From: Paracoccus tegillarcae
Lineage (GTDB): Bacteria; Pseudomonadota; Alphaproteobacteria; Rhodobacterales; Rhodobacteraceae
Assembly (NCBI RefSeq): GCF_002847305.1
Contig: NZ_CP025408.1
Span: 3,431,001-3,495,000 of the forward strand
Direction: 5' to 3'
Length of the DNA: 64,000 bases
The translations under genes and the position numbers were made by a program. How positions within the stretch are numbered: position 1 is the first letter of the stretch; each line of letters starts with the position of its first letter. Below the pieces are notes generated by a model. The model did not search any database and was not told where the DNA came from. It saw only the letters and a program-made list of their open reading frames with translations. This document shows positions 27,917-36,851 of this stretch, one piece after another.

Positions 27917-28943
27917 GTCCGACCTTGTGATCATCATTCCGGGCAGTCCGCCCGCACGGCTTGATAAGGCGCTTGCGCTTGCAGTGCCAGAGGCAGCCGC
28001 GCTTTCGCGGTCGCGTCTGGCGCGGCTGATCGCCGATGGCGCGGTCACCGGACCCGAAGGCGTCATCCGCGATGGCAAGGCCCGCGTCAGTGAGGGGCAG
28101 GAATATCGCATCGCCGTGCCCCAGCCCGAACCGGTCGAGACCCGCCCAGAGGCGATCCCGCTGAGCATCGCATATGAGGATGCCGACCTGATCGTCGTGG
28201 ACAAGCCCGCCGGCATGGTCGTCCACCCTGCCCCCGGCAGCCCGAATGGCACGCTGGTCAACGCGCTGCTGGCGCATTGCGGCGACACGCTGTCGGGCAT
28301 CGGTGGCGAAAAGCGTCCCGGCATCGTGCACAGGATCGACAAGGATACATCGGGACTGCTGGTCGTCGCCAAATCCGACCGTGCCCATCATGGACTGGCC
28401 GCGCAGTTCGAGGCCCATAGCGCAACCCGCCGCTATCTGGCGCTGGCGCATGGTGTGATCGATCTGGCCGATCCACGCCTGCGCGGTGTGCCCGGCACCA
28501 GCTTCGAGGATGGCAACGTCCTCAAGATCACCACACGCCTGGCGCGACATGCGAGCGACCGGCAGAAGCAGGCGGTCTATTTCGACAGAGGCCGCCACGC
28601 GGTGACGCGCGCGCGGATGTTGGAACGATTCGGCAAACCACCCTCGGCCATGCTGGTCGAATGCAGGTTGGAAACAGGCCGCACCCATCAGATCCGTGTC
28701 CATTTGGCGCATGCGGGGCTGGGGCTGATCGGCGATCCGGTTTACGGCGGTGCAAGACGCGCATCGGCCCGTGCGCTCGGAGAGGCGGCCCAGATGGCGG
28801 CCGATTTTTCCCGTCAGGCACTGCATGCCGCGCATCTGGGCTTTGATCATCCGGTGTCAGGCGAGCCACTTGCCTTTGACAGCCCCATGCCACAGGATAT
28901 GGCAGCCCTGCTGGACCTGCTGCGCAAGGCGCCACAAACTTGA
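27915..28943 (+). CDS. RluD-type RNA pseudouridine synthase
   Basis: A 342-residue enzyme with an N-terminal S4 RNA-binding domain (LDKALALAVPEAAALSRSRL) and the RluA/RluD catalytic domain. The catalytic Asp is in IVHRIDKDTSGLLVVAKSD (about residues 135-153), and the second motif is LETGRTHQIRVHLAHAG. It probably modifies 23S rRNA helix 69 (RluD) or related uridines; the target is inferred. There is no ribosome site because the start overlaps the divergent gene's start. Confidence 0.92.
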   Translation: MSDLVIIIPGSPPARLDKALALAVPEAAALSRSRLARLIADGAVTGPEGVIRDGKARVSEGQEYRIAVPQPEPVETRPEAIPLSIAYEDADLIVVDKPAGMVVHPAPGSPNGTLVNALLAHCGDTLSGIGGEKRPGIVHRIDKDTSGLLVVAKSDRAHHGLAAQFEAHSATRRYLALAHGVIDLADPRLRGVPGTSFEDGNVLKITTRLARHASDRQKQAVYFDRGRHAVTRARMLERFGKPPSAMLVECRLETGRTHQIRVHLAHAGLGLIGDPVYGGARRASARALGEAAQMAADFSRQALHAAHLGFDHPVSGEPLAFDSPMPQDMAALLDLLRKAPQT

Positions 28944-28968
28944 CAAAAACGTTATCTTCACCTATCTT
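28940..28968 (+). promoter_or_regulatory. Promoter of rpoH
   Basis: TTGACA (28940-28945) and TATCTT (28963-28968) are 17 bases apart. The -35 box overlaps the stop codon of the upstream pseudouridine synthase gene, so rpoH is likely transcribed on its own from here with a leader of about 115 bases. Confidence 0.7.
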
Positions 28969-29093
28969 CCATAACCCGCGTTCTGCGGCAACTATTTCCC
29001 AGCCTCTCCCGTGCCTCTGGCGCGTAGACAGCCAAAACCGCGGTCGTACCTCCGGCAGCGCAGCGTTGGCCCATCCCGCGAAAGTGTTCTGAA

Positions 29094-29999
29094 ATGGCAA
29101 ATTATACCAGTCTTCCCGCCCCCAGCCCCGAACAGGGCATGAACCGTTATCTTCAGGAAATCCGCAAGTTCCCGCTGCTGGAGCCTGAGGAAGAATATAT
29201 GCTGGCGAAGGCTTGGGTGGACCACGAAGACAGCGAAGCCGCGCATAAGATGGTGACCTCGCATCTGCGTCTGGCCGCAAAGATCGCTATGGGCTATCGC
29301 GGCTATGGCCTGCCGCAGGCGGAGGTGATTTCCGAGGCCAATGTCGGCCTGATGCAGGCGGTGAAACGTTTTGACCCCGAAAAGGGCTTTCGTCTGGCCA
29401 CCTATGCAATGTGGTGGATCCGCGCCTCGATTCAGGAATATATCCTGCGGTCGTGGTCGCTGGTCAAAATGGGCACGACCAGCGCACAGAAGAAACTGTT
29501 CTTCAACCTGCGCAAGGCCAAGAACAAGATCGGCGCCCTGGAAGAGGGTGATCTGCGCCCCGAAAACGTCGCCCAGATCGCCAACGACCTGAACGTGACC
29601 GAACGCGAAGTGATCGAAATGAACCGCCGCATGTCGGGGGGCGACGCCTCGCTGAATGCGACGGTAGGTTCCGCAGATGGCGACAGCACGGCGCAGTGGC
29701 AGGATTGGCTGGAAGACGAGGACGCCGATCAGGCCGAGGATTATGCCGAGGCCGACGAGTTGGACACCCGTCGCCAGATGCTGATCAACGCCATGGACGT
29801 TCTGAACGACCGCGAAAAGGACATCCTGATGGAACGCCGCCTGCGCGACGAACCAATGACGCTGGAAGAGTTGTCCACGCGCTATGATGTCTCGCGCGAG
29901 CGGATTCGCCAGATCGAAGTGCGCGCCTTTGAAAAGCTGCAGGACCGGATGCGGACGCTGGCGCGCGACAAGGGGATGCAGGTCCCCGAGACCGCCTGA
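29094..29999 (+). CDS. rpoH: RNA polymerase heat-shock sigma factor RpoH
   Basis: A 301-residue sigma-32. Region 2 is DPEKGFRLATYAMWWIRASI (about 94-113), the RpoH box is QKKLFFNLR (132-140), and region 4.2 ends with YDVSRERIRQIEVRAFEKLQ. It directs heat-shock and oxidative-stress transcription. Many Rhodobacteraceae carry two RpoH proteins; which paralog this is cannot be told. The leader between promoter and ATG may act in temperature or translational control. No strong ribosome site is visible. Confidence 0.97.
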   Translation: MANYTSLPAPSPEQGMNRYLQEIRKFPLLEPEEEYMLAKAWVDHEDSEAAHKMVTSHLRLAAKIAMGYRGYGLPQAEVISEANVGLMQAVKRFDPEKGFRLATYAMWWIRASIQEYILRSWSLVKMGTTSAQKKLFFNLRKAKNKIGALEEGDLRPENVAQIANDLNVTEREVIEMNRRMSGGDASLNATVGSADGDSTAQWQDWLEDEDADQAEDYAEADELDTRRQMLINAMDVLNDREKDILMERRLRDEPMTLEELSTRYDVSRERIRQIEVRAFEKLQDRMRTLARDKGMQVPETA

Positions 30000-30111
30000 T
30001 CAGCCAAGTTCGCCCCGGCGCTGCTGCGTGGATTGACCGCCCCGACCCTGCTTGTATGGTCGGGACAGCGGGGCCGGGCGTTGTGGTCCTGAACGAGGCA
30101 GGCGGGCACTG

Positions 30112-31134
30112 ATGACGGCGCTGACCGAATTCGAGCGGCTGGAATCGCCCGGCGCATGGCGCGCGGGGCCAGAGGCGCGGCTGCAAGAAGTCGTCGTCTC
30201 GTTCGGTGATGCGACGCTGATACTCACCGACCCGAAATCCGACCGTCCCCTCGCCCATTGGTCCCTGCCTGCGGTGACGCGGCTCAATCCCGGGCAGATG
30301 CCCGCGCTTTATGCGCCCAGCATCGACGCCCCCGATGAGCAGTTGGAGATCACCGAAGAGTTGATGATTGACGGCATCGAACGGGTCCATCGCGCGATCG
30401 AGGCGCGCAGGGCCCATCCCGGCAGATTGCGCGGCGGCCTGATGGCGCTTGCTGCGGTCGCAATGGTCGCGGCGGGTCTGCTCTGGCTGCCACAGGCGCT
30501 GATCCGCCACGCCGCGCGCGTCGCACCGCCCGCGCAAGCAGCCCAGGTGGGCGACACGGTTCTGGCCGAAATCATCCGGTCAACCGGCGCCGCCTGCCAG
30601 CGCGATTCCGGTCGATCCGTGTTGGCGCATCTGTCGGGCAAACTTCTGCCAACAGGCGCGCGGATCGTGATCGTGCCCGCCGATTTGCAGGGTGCCCGCA
30701 GGTTGCCGGGCCAGCTTTATGTGCTGGGCGAGGATCTGCTGGCCGACGGCGCCAGCGCAGACGGGCTTGCGGGTCATTTGCTGGCCGCAGCACTGGCCCC
30801 GCCGGCTGGCGCGCCTATCCAGCAGGCGCTGGATTTCGCTGGCACGCGGGCCACGGCACAATTGCTGACCTCGGGCAAACTGCCCGCAAACTCACTGCAG
30901 GGTTATGGCGAAATCCTGCTGTCAGATCCCGCTCCGCGGCCCGATGACGATGTGTTGCTGGCCGAAATGGCGCAGAAAGGCGTTTCGTCAGAGGCCTATG
31001 CACGTTCGCTGGACCCAACCGGCGAGACGGTTCTTGGCCTGATCGAGGCTGATCCTTATGGCGTGCAACCACCGCCCAGCCCGGTATTGACCGAACCGCA
31101 ATGGTCCGCGCTGCAGCTGATTTGCGCGGGCTGA
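30112..31134 (+). CDS. Conserved hypothetical protein with one membrane helix
   Basis: A 340-residue protein I cannot assign. Residues 1-110 are soluble (LQEVVVSFGDATLILTDPKS, VTRLNPGQMPALYAP), a membrane helix follows at about 105-128 (GGLMALAAVAMVAAGLLWLP), and the remainder looks folded and extracytoplasmic, reminiscent of a peptidase-like domain (IVIVPADLQGARRLPGQLYV, LAGHLLAAALAPP) but without an HEXXH motif. It follows rpoH by 112 bases and converges on the SPOR gene. Confidence 0.7.
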   Translation: MTALTEFERLESPGAWRAGPEARLQEVVVSFGDATLILTDPKSDRPLAHWSLPAVTRLNPGQMPALYAPSIDAPDEQLEITEELMIDGIERVHRAIEARRAHPGRLRGGLMALAAVAMVAAGLLWLPQALIRHAARVAPPAQAAQVGDTVLAEIIRSTGAACQRDSGRSVLAHLSGKLLPTGARIVIVPADLQGARRLPGQLYVLGEDLLADGASADGLAGHLLAAALAPPAGAPIQQALDFAGTRATAQLLTSGKLPANSLQGYGEILLSDPAPRPDDDVLLAEMAQKGVSSEAYARSLDPTGETVLGLIEADPYGVQPPPSPVLTEPQWSALQLICAG

Positions 31135-31209
31135 TGCGGATTTGCCTGCGAGGCGCCAACGCCACCGGCAGCCAATCCAGCCTGCCAGAGCCGCTTGTCA
31201 CGCTGCGAT

Positions 31210-32214
31210 CTAACGCGCAAAGGCGCCCGGATAACCCGCACCGCGCAGCTGGCTGAGTGCAACAATCACCGCCTGACGGTCGGAAAACGGGCCTGCCATG
31301 ATCAGCCGACCACCTGTTTTGGGATCCTCGGCCGTGCTGCGAACCACCGGATAGCCCGAAGCCAGCAGCCCTTGGATCACGGTTTCAGCCCTTTCAGCCG
31401 TGAAACGCCCGATCTGCACATAGTGGGCACCTGCCGGGATCATCTCGACGCTTTGGTTGTTGGTTGAACCGCTTACGACGGCCAGCCGAGATGTGTCTCT
31501 GTTCTTACCGGACCCTGCTTTCTGGCTGGCCTGTGCCCGCCTCGCCGATCCGCTTTTCGCGCGGGAAGCATTCACGGGCGTCGCAGCCACATCGCGTCGC
31601 CCCTGATCGCCAGCAACCCCGCCATTTGCCGGATGCGTGACCTTCGGCGTGAGATCGGCGCCACCACCCGCGCAGATGCCCAATGTCGCGCCAGTGCCTG
31701 CGCCGCGGCCCTGGTTCTCGTCATAACCCAGCAGATCGCAAAGCTGCTGACTATCCGCAGTGGAGCCAGCTGCCGCAGCACGCATTGAGGGCAATGCCTT
31801 AAGCGACGCCTCAAGCCCGGTCAGCCGTTGCTCGGACGCGTGCGGGGTCGGGGCGGGCATACGGCGCAACGGGTCATTTGGATCATCATGGAGATCACCA
31901 TCCTGCAGCCCATCCGCCAGCGTCACCGACAATCGCAACGCCGCGTCTGCACCCGGATCGACCGAGCCAGCAGCAAAGGGTAGAGACGGCGGATAGCCGC
32001 AGATCACTGCGCCATCGCGATCAAGACGAGGCGCCCAGACCGATCCCTGCCGCAGATAGACGCAACCGGCGCTGTCGATATATTGCGCGCCGGCAAACTC
32101 CTCTGGCGGTCGTTCCAGCGGGCCTGCAGGATTAGCCCCGACAGGCTGCCCAAGCCAGACCAGCGCACAGATTTGCCAGATACGCATCAGGGCCCCGTAG
32201 ATTCGCATGTTCAT
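31210..32214 (-). CDS. SPOR-domain exported protein
   Basis: A 334-residue protein with an N-terminal signal region (about 1-28, ALMRIWQICALVWLGQPVGA), a linker rich in Ser, Ala and Gly, and a C-terminal SPOR-like domain of about 70 residues (AHYVQIGRFTAERAETVIQG, GRLIMAGPFSDRQAVIVALS). SPOR domains bind denuded septal peptidoglycan glycans, so a role in division or wall metabolism is inferred. Cysteines in the first third may form disulfides. Confidence 0.85.
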   Translation of the reverse strand: MNMRIYGALMRIWQICALVWLGQPVGANPAGPLERPPEEFAGAQYIDSAGCVYLRQGSVWAPRLDRDGAVICGYPPSLPFAAGSVDPGADAALRLSVTLADGLQDGDLHDDPNDPLRRMPAPTPHASEQRLTGLEASLKALPSMRAAAAGSTADSQQLCDLLGYDENQGRGAGTGATLGICAGGGADLTPKVTHPANGGVAGDQGRRDVAATPVNASRAKSGSARRAQASQKAGSGKNRDTSRLAVVSGSTNNQSVEMIPAGAHYVQIGRFTAERAETVIQGLLASGYPVVRSTAEDPKTGGRLIMAGPFSDRQAVIVALSQLRGAGYPGAFAR

Positions 32215-32259
32215 GGGGCTGTTCTAGCCCCCGGCAGCTAATCGACGGTTAACGCGGGC

Positions 32260-32892
32260 CTATTTCGTCCCGAACATCCGGTCGCCCGCATCGCCAAGAC
32301 CCGGCACGATATAGCCGTGATCGTCCAGCTTTTCATCCAGCGCGGCGGTAAAGATCGGCACATCGGGATGGGCCTCTTGCATCCGCGCGACGCCCTCGGG
32401 GGCGGCAAGAAGGCACAGGAATCGAATGTTCTTCGCGCCCTCGGCCTTGATCATGTCGATGGCTGCGGCCGAGCTGTTGCCCGTGGCCAGCATCGGATCA
32501 ACCACGATGGTCATGCGTTTGTCCAATTGATGCGGCACTTTTGAATAATATTTGACCGGCTGCAAAGTCTCGGGGTCGCGGTAAAGCCCGATAAAGCCGA
32601 CCCGCGCCGCAGGGATCAGTTCCAGAATGCCGTCCATCAGACCATTGCCCGCCCTGAGGATGGAAATCAGCGCCAGTTTCTTACCCTCGAGCATTGGCGC
32701 ATCCATCGGGCCAAGCGGGGTCTCTATACGTACCGATGCCACATCCAGTTCGCGGGTAACCTCATAGGCCAGAAGCAGGCTGATCTCGCGCAGGAGGCGC
32801 CGAAAACCTGCGGTCGACGTGTTCTTGTCACGCATGATCGACAGCTTGTGCTGGATCAGTGGGTGGGTGACGACGGTCAGGTGTTGGGTCAT
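32260..32892 (-). CDS. upp: Uracil phosphoribosyltransferase
   Basis: A 210-residue enzyme making UMP from uracil and PRPP. The PRPP loop is [18 protein letters not shown], and the uracil-binding end is [25 protein letters not shown] precedes the ATG at 32892. It is the last gene of the cdd-deoA-deoB-add-upp operon, and its ATG overlaps the add stop (ATGA). Confidence 0.97.
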   Translation of the reverse strand: MTQHLTVVTHPLIQHKLSIMRDKNTSTAGFRRLLREISLLLAYEVTRELDVASVRIETPLGPMDAPMLEGKKLALISILRAGNGLMDGILELIPAARVGFIGLYRDPETLQPVKYYSKVPHQLDKRMTIVVDPMLATGNSSAAAIDMIKAEGAKNIRFLCLLAAPEGVARMQEAHPDVPIFTAALDEKLDDHGYIVPGLGDAGDRMFGTK

Positions 32893-33857
32893 GCGAATTC
32901 CTTCCTCAGACGCGCCTTGGTCGCCTCGTCGCAAAACGCGGCGTCGATGCCCGTCAGATTGATCTCATCGAAATCAGCTTCGCCCCAACCAAAGACATCC
33001 GCAAGCCGATCATATTCGTGGCTCATCGTCGTGTGGAAAAAGGGCGGATCATCGGTCGAAACCGTCACCTTCACACCCGCATCGCGCAGCCGCGCAATCG
33101 GATGGCTCGCCCAATCGGGATAGACCCCAAGCGCCACATTTGAGCCGGGGCACACCTCCAGAACGATGCCGCGTTCGGCAAGATCGTCGACCAGCGCGGG
33201 ATCGTCGATCGCCTGCACGCCGTGGCCAATGCGCGAAACGCCCAGTTCCAGCGCCTCGCGGATGCTGGCCGGACCGCCCCATTCGCCGGCATGGCAGGTC
33301 AGACCCAGCCCCGCCTCGCGCGCCGCATCATAGCTCCAGGCGAAATCGGTGGCTTTGCCCATGGCCTCGGCCCCGCCCATCCCAAAGCCGGTAACCCAGT
33401 TGCCCGCGGTTTCTGCGGCGCAAATTGCGGTTTTCCGCCCGCGCTCTGCGCCAAAATGGCGGATCAGCGTGACGATGGCGCGGCTGTCCACGCCCTGCGC
33501 GCGCATCTTGTCGGCCACTTCGGTCATCGCCGCCAGATAGTCGCGCCAGGCGGCCAGATCACCGCCGCCGCAGAATTCGGGCGACACGAACAATTCGGCA
33601 TAGATCACCCCCTGCTCGCCGCATTCCTCCAGCACCGATTGCAGAAGGCGTGCATAATCCTGCGGCGTTTTCAGCACGCTTGTCGCGGCCTCGTAGACGC
33701 TGAGAAATTCGTTGAAATCCTTATAGGCGTAATGGCCCCTTTCATCGAACACGCCGGTCAGATCGGCGCGTTTCTCGGCGGCCAGACCGCGGATAAAAGC
33801 AGGCATTGCCGCACCTTCAAGGTGAAGGTGCAGTTCGGTCTTCTTGATGTCTTTCAT
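32889..33857 (-). CDS. add: Adenosine deaminase
   Basis: A 322-residue metal-dependent deaminase (adenosine to inosine; some relatives act on adenine). Zinc-site and catalytic motifs are ELHLHLEGA (residues 7-15), [11 protein letters not shown] (about 192), [10 protein letters not shown] (about 211) and [13 protein letters not shown] (about 273). Its start overlaps the deoB stop as ATGA and it ends in upp by the same overlap. Confidence 0.93.
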   Translation of the reverse strand: MKDIKKTELHLHLEGAAMPAFIRGLAAEKRADLTGVFDERGHYAYKDFNEFLSVYEAATSVLKTPQDYARLLQSVLEECGEQGVIYAELFVSPEFCGGGDLAAWRDYLAAMTEVADKMRAQGVDSRAIVTLIRHFGAERGRKTAICAAETAGNWVTGFGMGGAEAMGKATDFAWSYDAAREAGLGLTCHAGEWGGPASIREALELGVSRIGHGVQAIDDPALVDDLAERGIVLEVCPGSNVALGVYPDWASHPIARLRDAGVKVTVSTDDPPFFHTTMSHEYDRLADVFGWGEADFDEINLTGIDAAFCDEATKARLRKEFA

Positions 33858-35044
33858 AGGAAACTTGTGCCTTTTTTTGTTGTTATTGGCAGGTTCAGGG
33901 CGTCCAGAACCGATGCGCCGATATCGCTGAAGCCAACCTGACCGACAGGTTGCACGCCGCGCCACCATCCCAGAACCGGCACCCGTTCGCGCGTGTGATC
34001 GGTGCCGGTCCAACTGGGGTCGTTGCCGTGATCGGCGGTAAAGATGGCCAGATCGCCGGGGCGCAGGGTTGCAAGAAAACGCCCGGCCACACCATCGAAC
34101 CATTCCAGTTGCGCTGCATAGCCCGGCACATCCCGCCTATGGCCGAAATTAGTGTCGAATTCGACGAAATTGGCAAAGGTCAGGCTGCCCGGTTCGGCCT
34201 CGGTTCCAAGGCGGATCAGGTGATCGGCCAGATCGGCATCGGATTTGCCCTTGTGAAGATGGGCAATGCCGCGATGGCTGAAGATATCGCCGATCTTGCC
34301 GATCGCGTGGGTGACGCGGCCATGGGCTGCGGCAATGTCCAGGATGGTGTCCGAGGGCGGCGCGATGGCGAAATCCCGGCGATTTGGGGTGCGCTTGAAC
34401 GTGGCTGCGTCCGCGCCCAGAAAGGGCCGCGCGATGACCCGACCCACCCGCATTTCGTGCAGCAGCGGCGCCAGTTCCTCGCACAGGCGCAACAGACGCT
34501 CTAATCCGAAGGTCTCTTCATGCGCTGCGATCTGCAGGACACTGTCTGCTGATGTATAGCAGATCGGCCAGCCGCTGCGCAGATGTTCCTCGCCCAATTC
34601 CTCGATGATCGTGGTCCCCGAGGCATGGCAGTTGCCCAGGATGCCATCGGTGCCGGCCAAGGCGCAGATGCGGGCGGTGACCTCGGGCGGAAAGCTGGGC
34701 TGGGTATCGGGGAAATAATGCCAATCCCAGGGCACCGGAACGCCTGCGATCTCCCAATGCCCCGACGGCGTGTCCTTGCCGTTGGATATTTCGGTCGCGG
34801 CGCCCCACAGCCCCTGCGGTTCAGCGCCCAGACCCGGGGCATCGAGACCCGAGGCCAGCCGAACTGCCGCACCAAGACCCAGCCCATCCAGAACCGGCAT
34901 GGTCAGTGCTCGCGCTTCGGCAATATGGCCCACGGTGTTCGAGCCGGTGTCGGGTCGGCCGTCATTGAAGAACTGCGCCGCATCGGGGGCGCCGCCGATC
35001 CCGACGCTATCCATGACGATCAGAAAGACGCGGCCTTCAGTCAT
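33854..35044 (-). CDS. deoB: Phosphopentomutase
   Basis: A 396-residue alkaline-phosphatase superfamily enzyme interconverting (deoxy)ribose-1- and -5-phosphate. The N-terminal metal and phospho-site region is IVMDSVGIGGAPDA and DTGSNTVGHIAEA; the C-terminal metal site is IFTADHGNDPSWTGTDHTRE. It links deoA products to central carbon metabolism. It overlaps deoA by 8 bases. Confidence 0.97.
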   Translation of the reverse strand: MTEGRVFLIVMDSVGIGGAPDAAQFFNDGRPDTGSNTVGHIAEARALTMPVLDGLGLGAAVRLASGLDAPGLGAEPQGLWGAATEISNGKDTPSGHWEIAGVPVPWDWHYFPDTQPSFPPEVTARICALAGTDGILGNCHASGTTIIEELGEEHLRSGWPICYTSADSVLQIAAHEETFGLERLLRLCEELAPLLHEMRVGRVIARPFLGADAATFKRTPNRRDFAIAPPSDTILDIAAAHGRVTHAIGKIGDIFSHRGIAHLHKGKSDADLADHLIRLGTEAEPGSLTFANFVEFDTNFGHRRDVPGYAAQLEWFDGVAGRFLATLRPGDLAIFTADHGNDPSWTGTDHTRERVPVLGWWRGVQPVGQVGFSDIGASVLDALNLPITTKKGTSFL

Positions 35045-36320
35045 CGGCAGTGATCCTCTCGCGAACAAGCGGGCCGGCAGCCGGTGCCTCACCCATGTGA
35101 TAGGCCGCCTGAACGGCGGCGATGGCGACCTGGGCTGCATCCTCGGTGCGTGCGTGCACCGTGGCGAGGGGCCTGTCGAAGCCGGCCTCTTCACCCGGTC
35201 GCAGCAAATCTGTCAAGCCCACCGCAGGATCAATCGGCTGACCGGCATGGACCCGCCCGCCCCCAAGCGCCACGACGACGTGACCCAAGGCGGTTGTATC
35301 GATGGACCGCACCTGCCCTTGTGCGGGCACTGGCTGGATGATCGGCGCACGCGGCAGTTGGCCGGGGTTTTCCAGCAGATCCGACGGCCCGCCTTGCGCC
35401 GCGATCATGCGCGCGAAACGCTCGGCGGCGCGACCGTCCTCCAGCGCCAAGAGGGCCAGTTCCGGATCCAACCCGCCAAGCCGCAAGCATTCGCGCGACA
35501 GATCCAGAGACAGCTCGCGCAAGCGGCCACCCTGCCCCGTAAGAACCTGAATGACCTGCGAAACCTCAACCGCGTTTCCTGCCGCACGCGCCAGCGGCTG
35601 ATCCATATCCGTGATCAGGGCCGAGGTCCGGCAGCCCGCGCCATTGGCCGTCTGAACCAGTGCCCGCGCCAGATCACGGGCGGCCTGCATATCCGCCATG
35701 AACGCGCCCGAGCCGACCTTGACGTCCAGCACCAGCGCGTCCGAGCCGACAGCCAGCTTTTTCGACAGGATCGAGGCCGTGATCAGATCAATGCTCTCGA
35801 CCGTGCCGCTTTCGTCGCGAATCGCATAGAGCCTGCGATCCGCAGGGGCCAGATCGCTGCTGGCCGAGACAATGGCACAGCCGGTATCTTCAACCACACG
35901 GCGAAACTGTTTCTCGTCCAGATCGGCAATGAAGCCCGGGATCGACTCCAACTTGTCCAGCGTGCCGCCCGTATGGCCCAGCCCGCGCCCCGAGATCATC
36001 GGCACATACGCGCCGCAAGCCGCCAGAATCGGTGCAACGATCAGGCTGACCGTATCGCCGATGCCGCCGGTCGAGTGTTTGTCGAGAACCGGCCCCGGCA
36101 GGTCCCAGTCCAGCACATCGCCGGTATCGCGCATCGCACGGGTCAGCGCCACGCGTCCCTTGGTCCCGATCCCGCAGGTCAGAACAGCCATCGCGAAAGC
36201 GCCGGCTTGTGCATCGCTGACAGAACCGTCGGCCAGCCCGCGTGCAATCAGCGCCGCGCCAGCATCGTCCAGCAGGCCCCCATCGCGTATCCGGGCAATG
36301 ACAGGGCGCGGATCGCTCAT
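35037..36320 (-). CDS. deoA: Thymidine phosphorylase
   Basis: A 427-residue pyrimidine nucleoside phosphorylase. The signature SGRGLGHTGGTLDKLESIPG lies near residue 110, KHSTGGIGDTVSLIVAP near 80, and LDVKVGSGAFM near 200. It splits thymidine to thymine and deoxyribose-1-phosphate, which DeoB uses. Its start overlaps the cdd stop (ATGA). Confidence 0.96.
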   Translation of the reverse strand: MSDPRPVIARIRDGGLLDDAGAALIARGLADGSVSDAQAGAFAMAVLTCGIGTKGRVALTRAMRDTGDVLDWDLPGPVLDKHSTGGIGDTVSLIVAPILAACGAYVPMISGRGLGHTGGTLDKLESIPGFIADLDEKQFRRVVEDTGCAIVSASSDLAPADRRLYAIRDESGTVESIDLITASILSKKLAVGSDALVLDVKVGSGAFMADMQAARDLARALVQTANGAGCRTSALITDMDQPLARAAGNAVEVSQVIQVLTGQGGRLRELSLDLSRECLRLGGLDPELALLALEDGRAAERFARMIAAQGGPSDLLENPGQLPRAPIIQPVPAQGQVRSIDTTALGHVVVALGGGRVHAGQPIDPAVGLTDLLRPGEEAGFDRPLATVHARTEDAAQVAIAAVQAAYHMGEAPAAGPLVRERITADD

Positions 36321-36712
36321 GTCGCGTTGCGCATGTGGCTGGCGTCGAAACGTCCGGGCAGCAGGTCGGCAATGGTCGTTTCCAGACGTCCGCCCCCGGT
36401 CGTTGCCAATGTGACCGGCACGTCGCCCGCGCCGAATTCGGCCAGCTTTTGACGGCAACCGCCGCAAGGGGGCACCGGATCGGGGCTGTCGGCAATCACC
36501 GCAACTTCGACCAGTTGTGTCTCGCCGGCCGCAACCATGGCGGCGATGGCACCGGCCTCGGCGCAGGTGCCCTCGGGATAGGCGACGTTCTCGACATTGC
36601 AGCCGCGATAAACGGTGCCCGACGCAGCGCGAACCGCTGCGCCGACCTTGAATTTCGAATAGGGCACATAGGCCATTTCCCGCACTTCGCGAGCCGCATC
36701 GACAAGGGACAT
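36317..36712 (-). CDS. cdd: Cytidine deaminase
   Basis: A 131-residue tetrameric-type cytidine deaminase. Zinc ligands and catalytic Glu are in NVENVAYPEGTCAEAGAIAA and PPCGGCRQKLAEFG, so three cysteines bind zinc. It is the first gene of the nucleoside salvage operon, with a strong CAGGAGGTGAGG ribosome site before its ATG. Confidence 0.96.
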   Translation of the reverse strand: MSLVDAAREVREMAYVPYSKFKVGAAVRAASGTVYRGCNVENVAYPEGTCAEAGAIAAMVAAGETQLVEVAVIADSPDPVPPCGGCRQKLAEFGAGDVPVTLATTGGGRLETTIADLLPGRFDASHMRNAT

Positions 36713-36816
36713 GCCTCACCTCCTGAAAACTGCTGGGCAGTGTCGCGCCGGCGCGATCGCATTGCAAGCCGCGCTACGCTTGTGAGCGGCTGGGGAAATG
36801 GGCTAACCATTGTAAA

Positions 36817-36831
36817 ATGACGGTACGTCAT
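36817..36831. promoter_or_regulatory. Inverted repeat upstream of maeB
   Basis: ATGACG (36817-36822) and CGTCAT (36826-36831) flank a 3-base centre, 21 bases before the maeB ATG and just after a TAAAAT that could be a -10 box. It may be an operator for a dimeric regulator; none can be named. Confidence 0.4.
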
Positions 36832-36851
36832 AGTCCGGGGGAGACAGCAGC

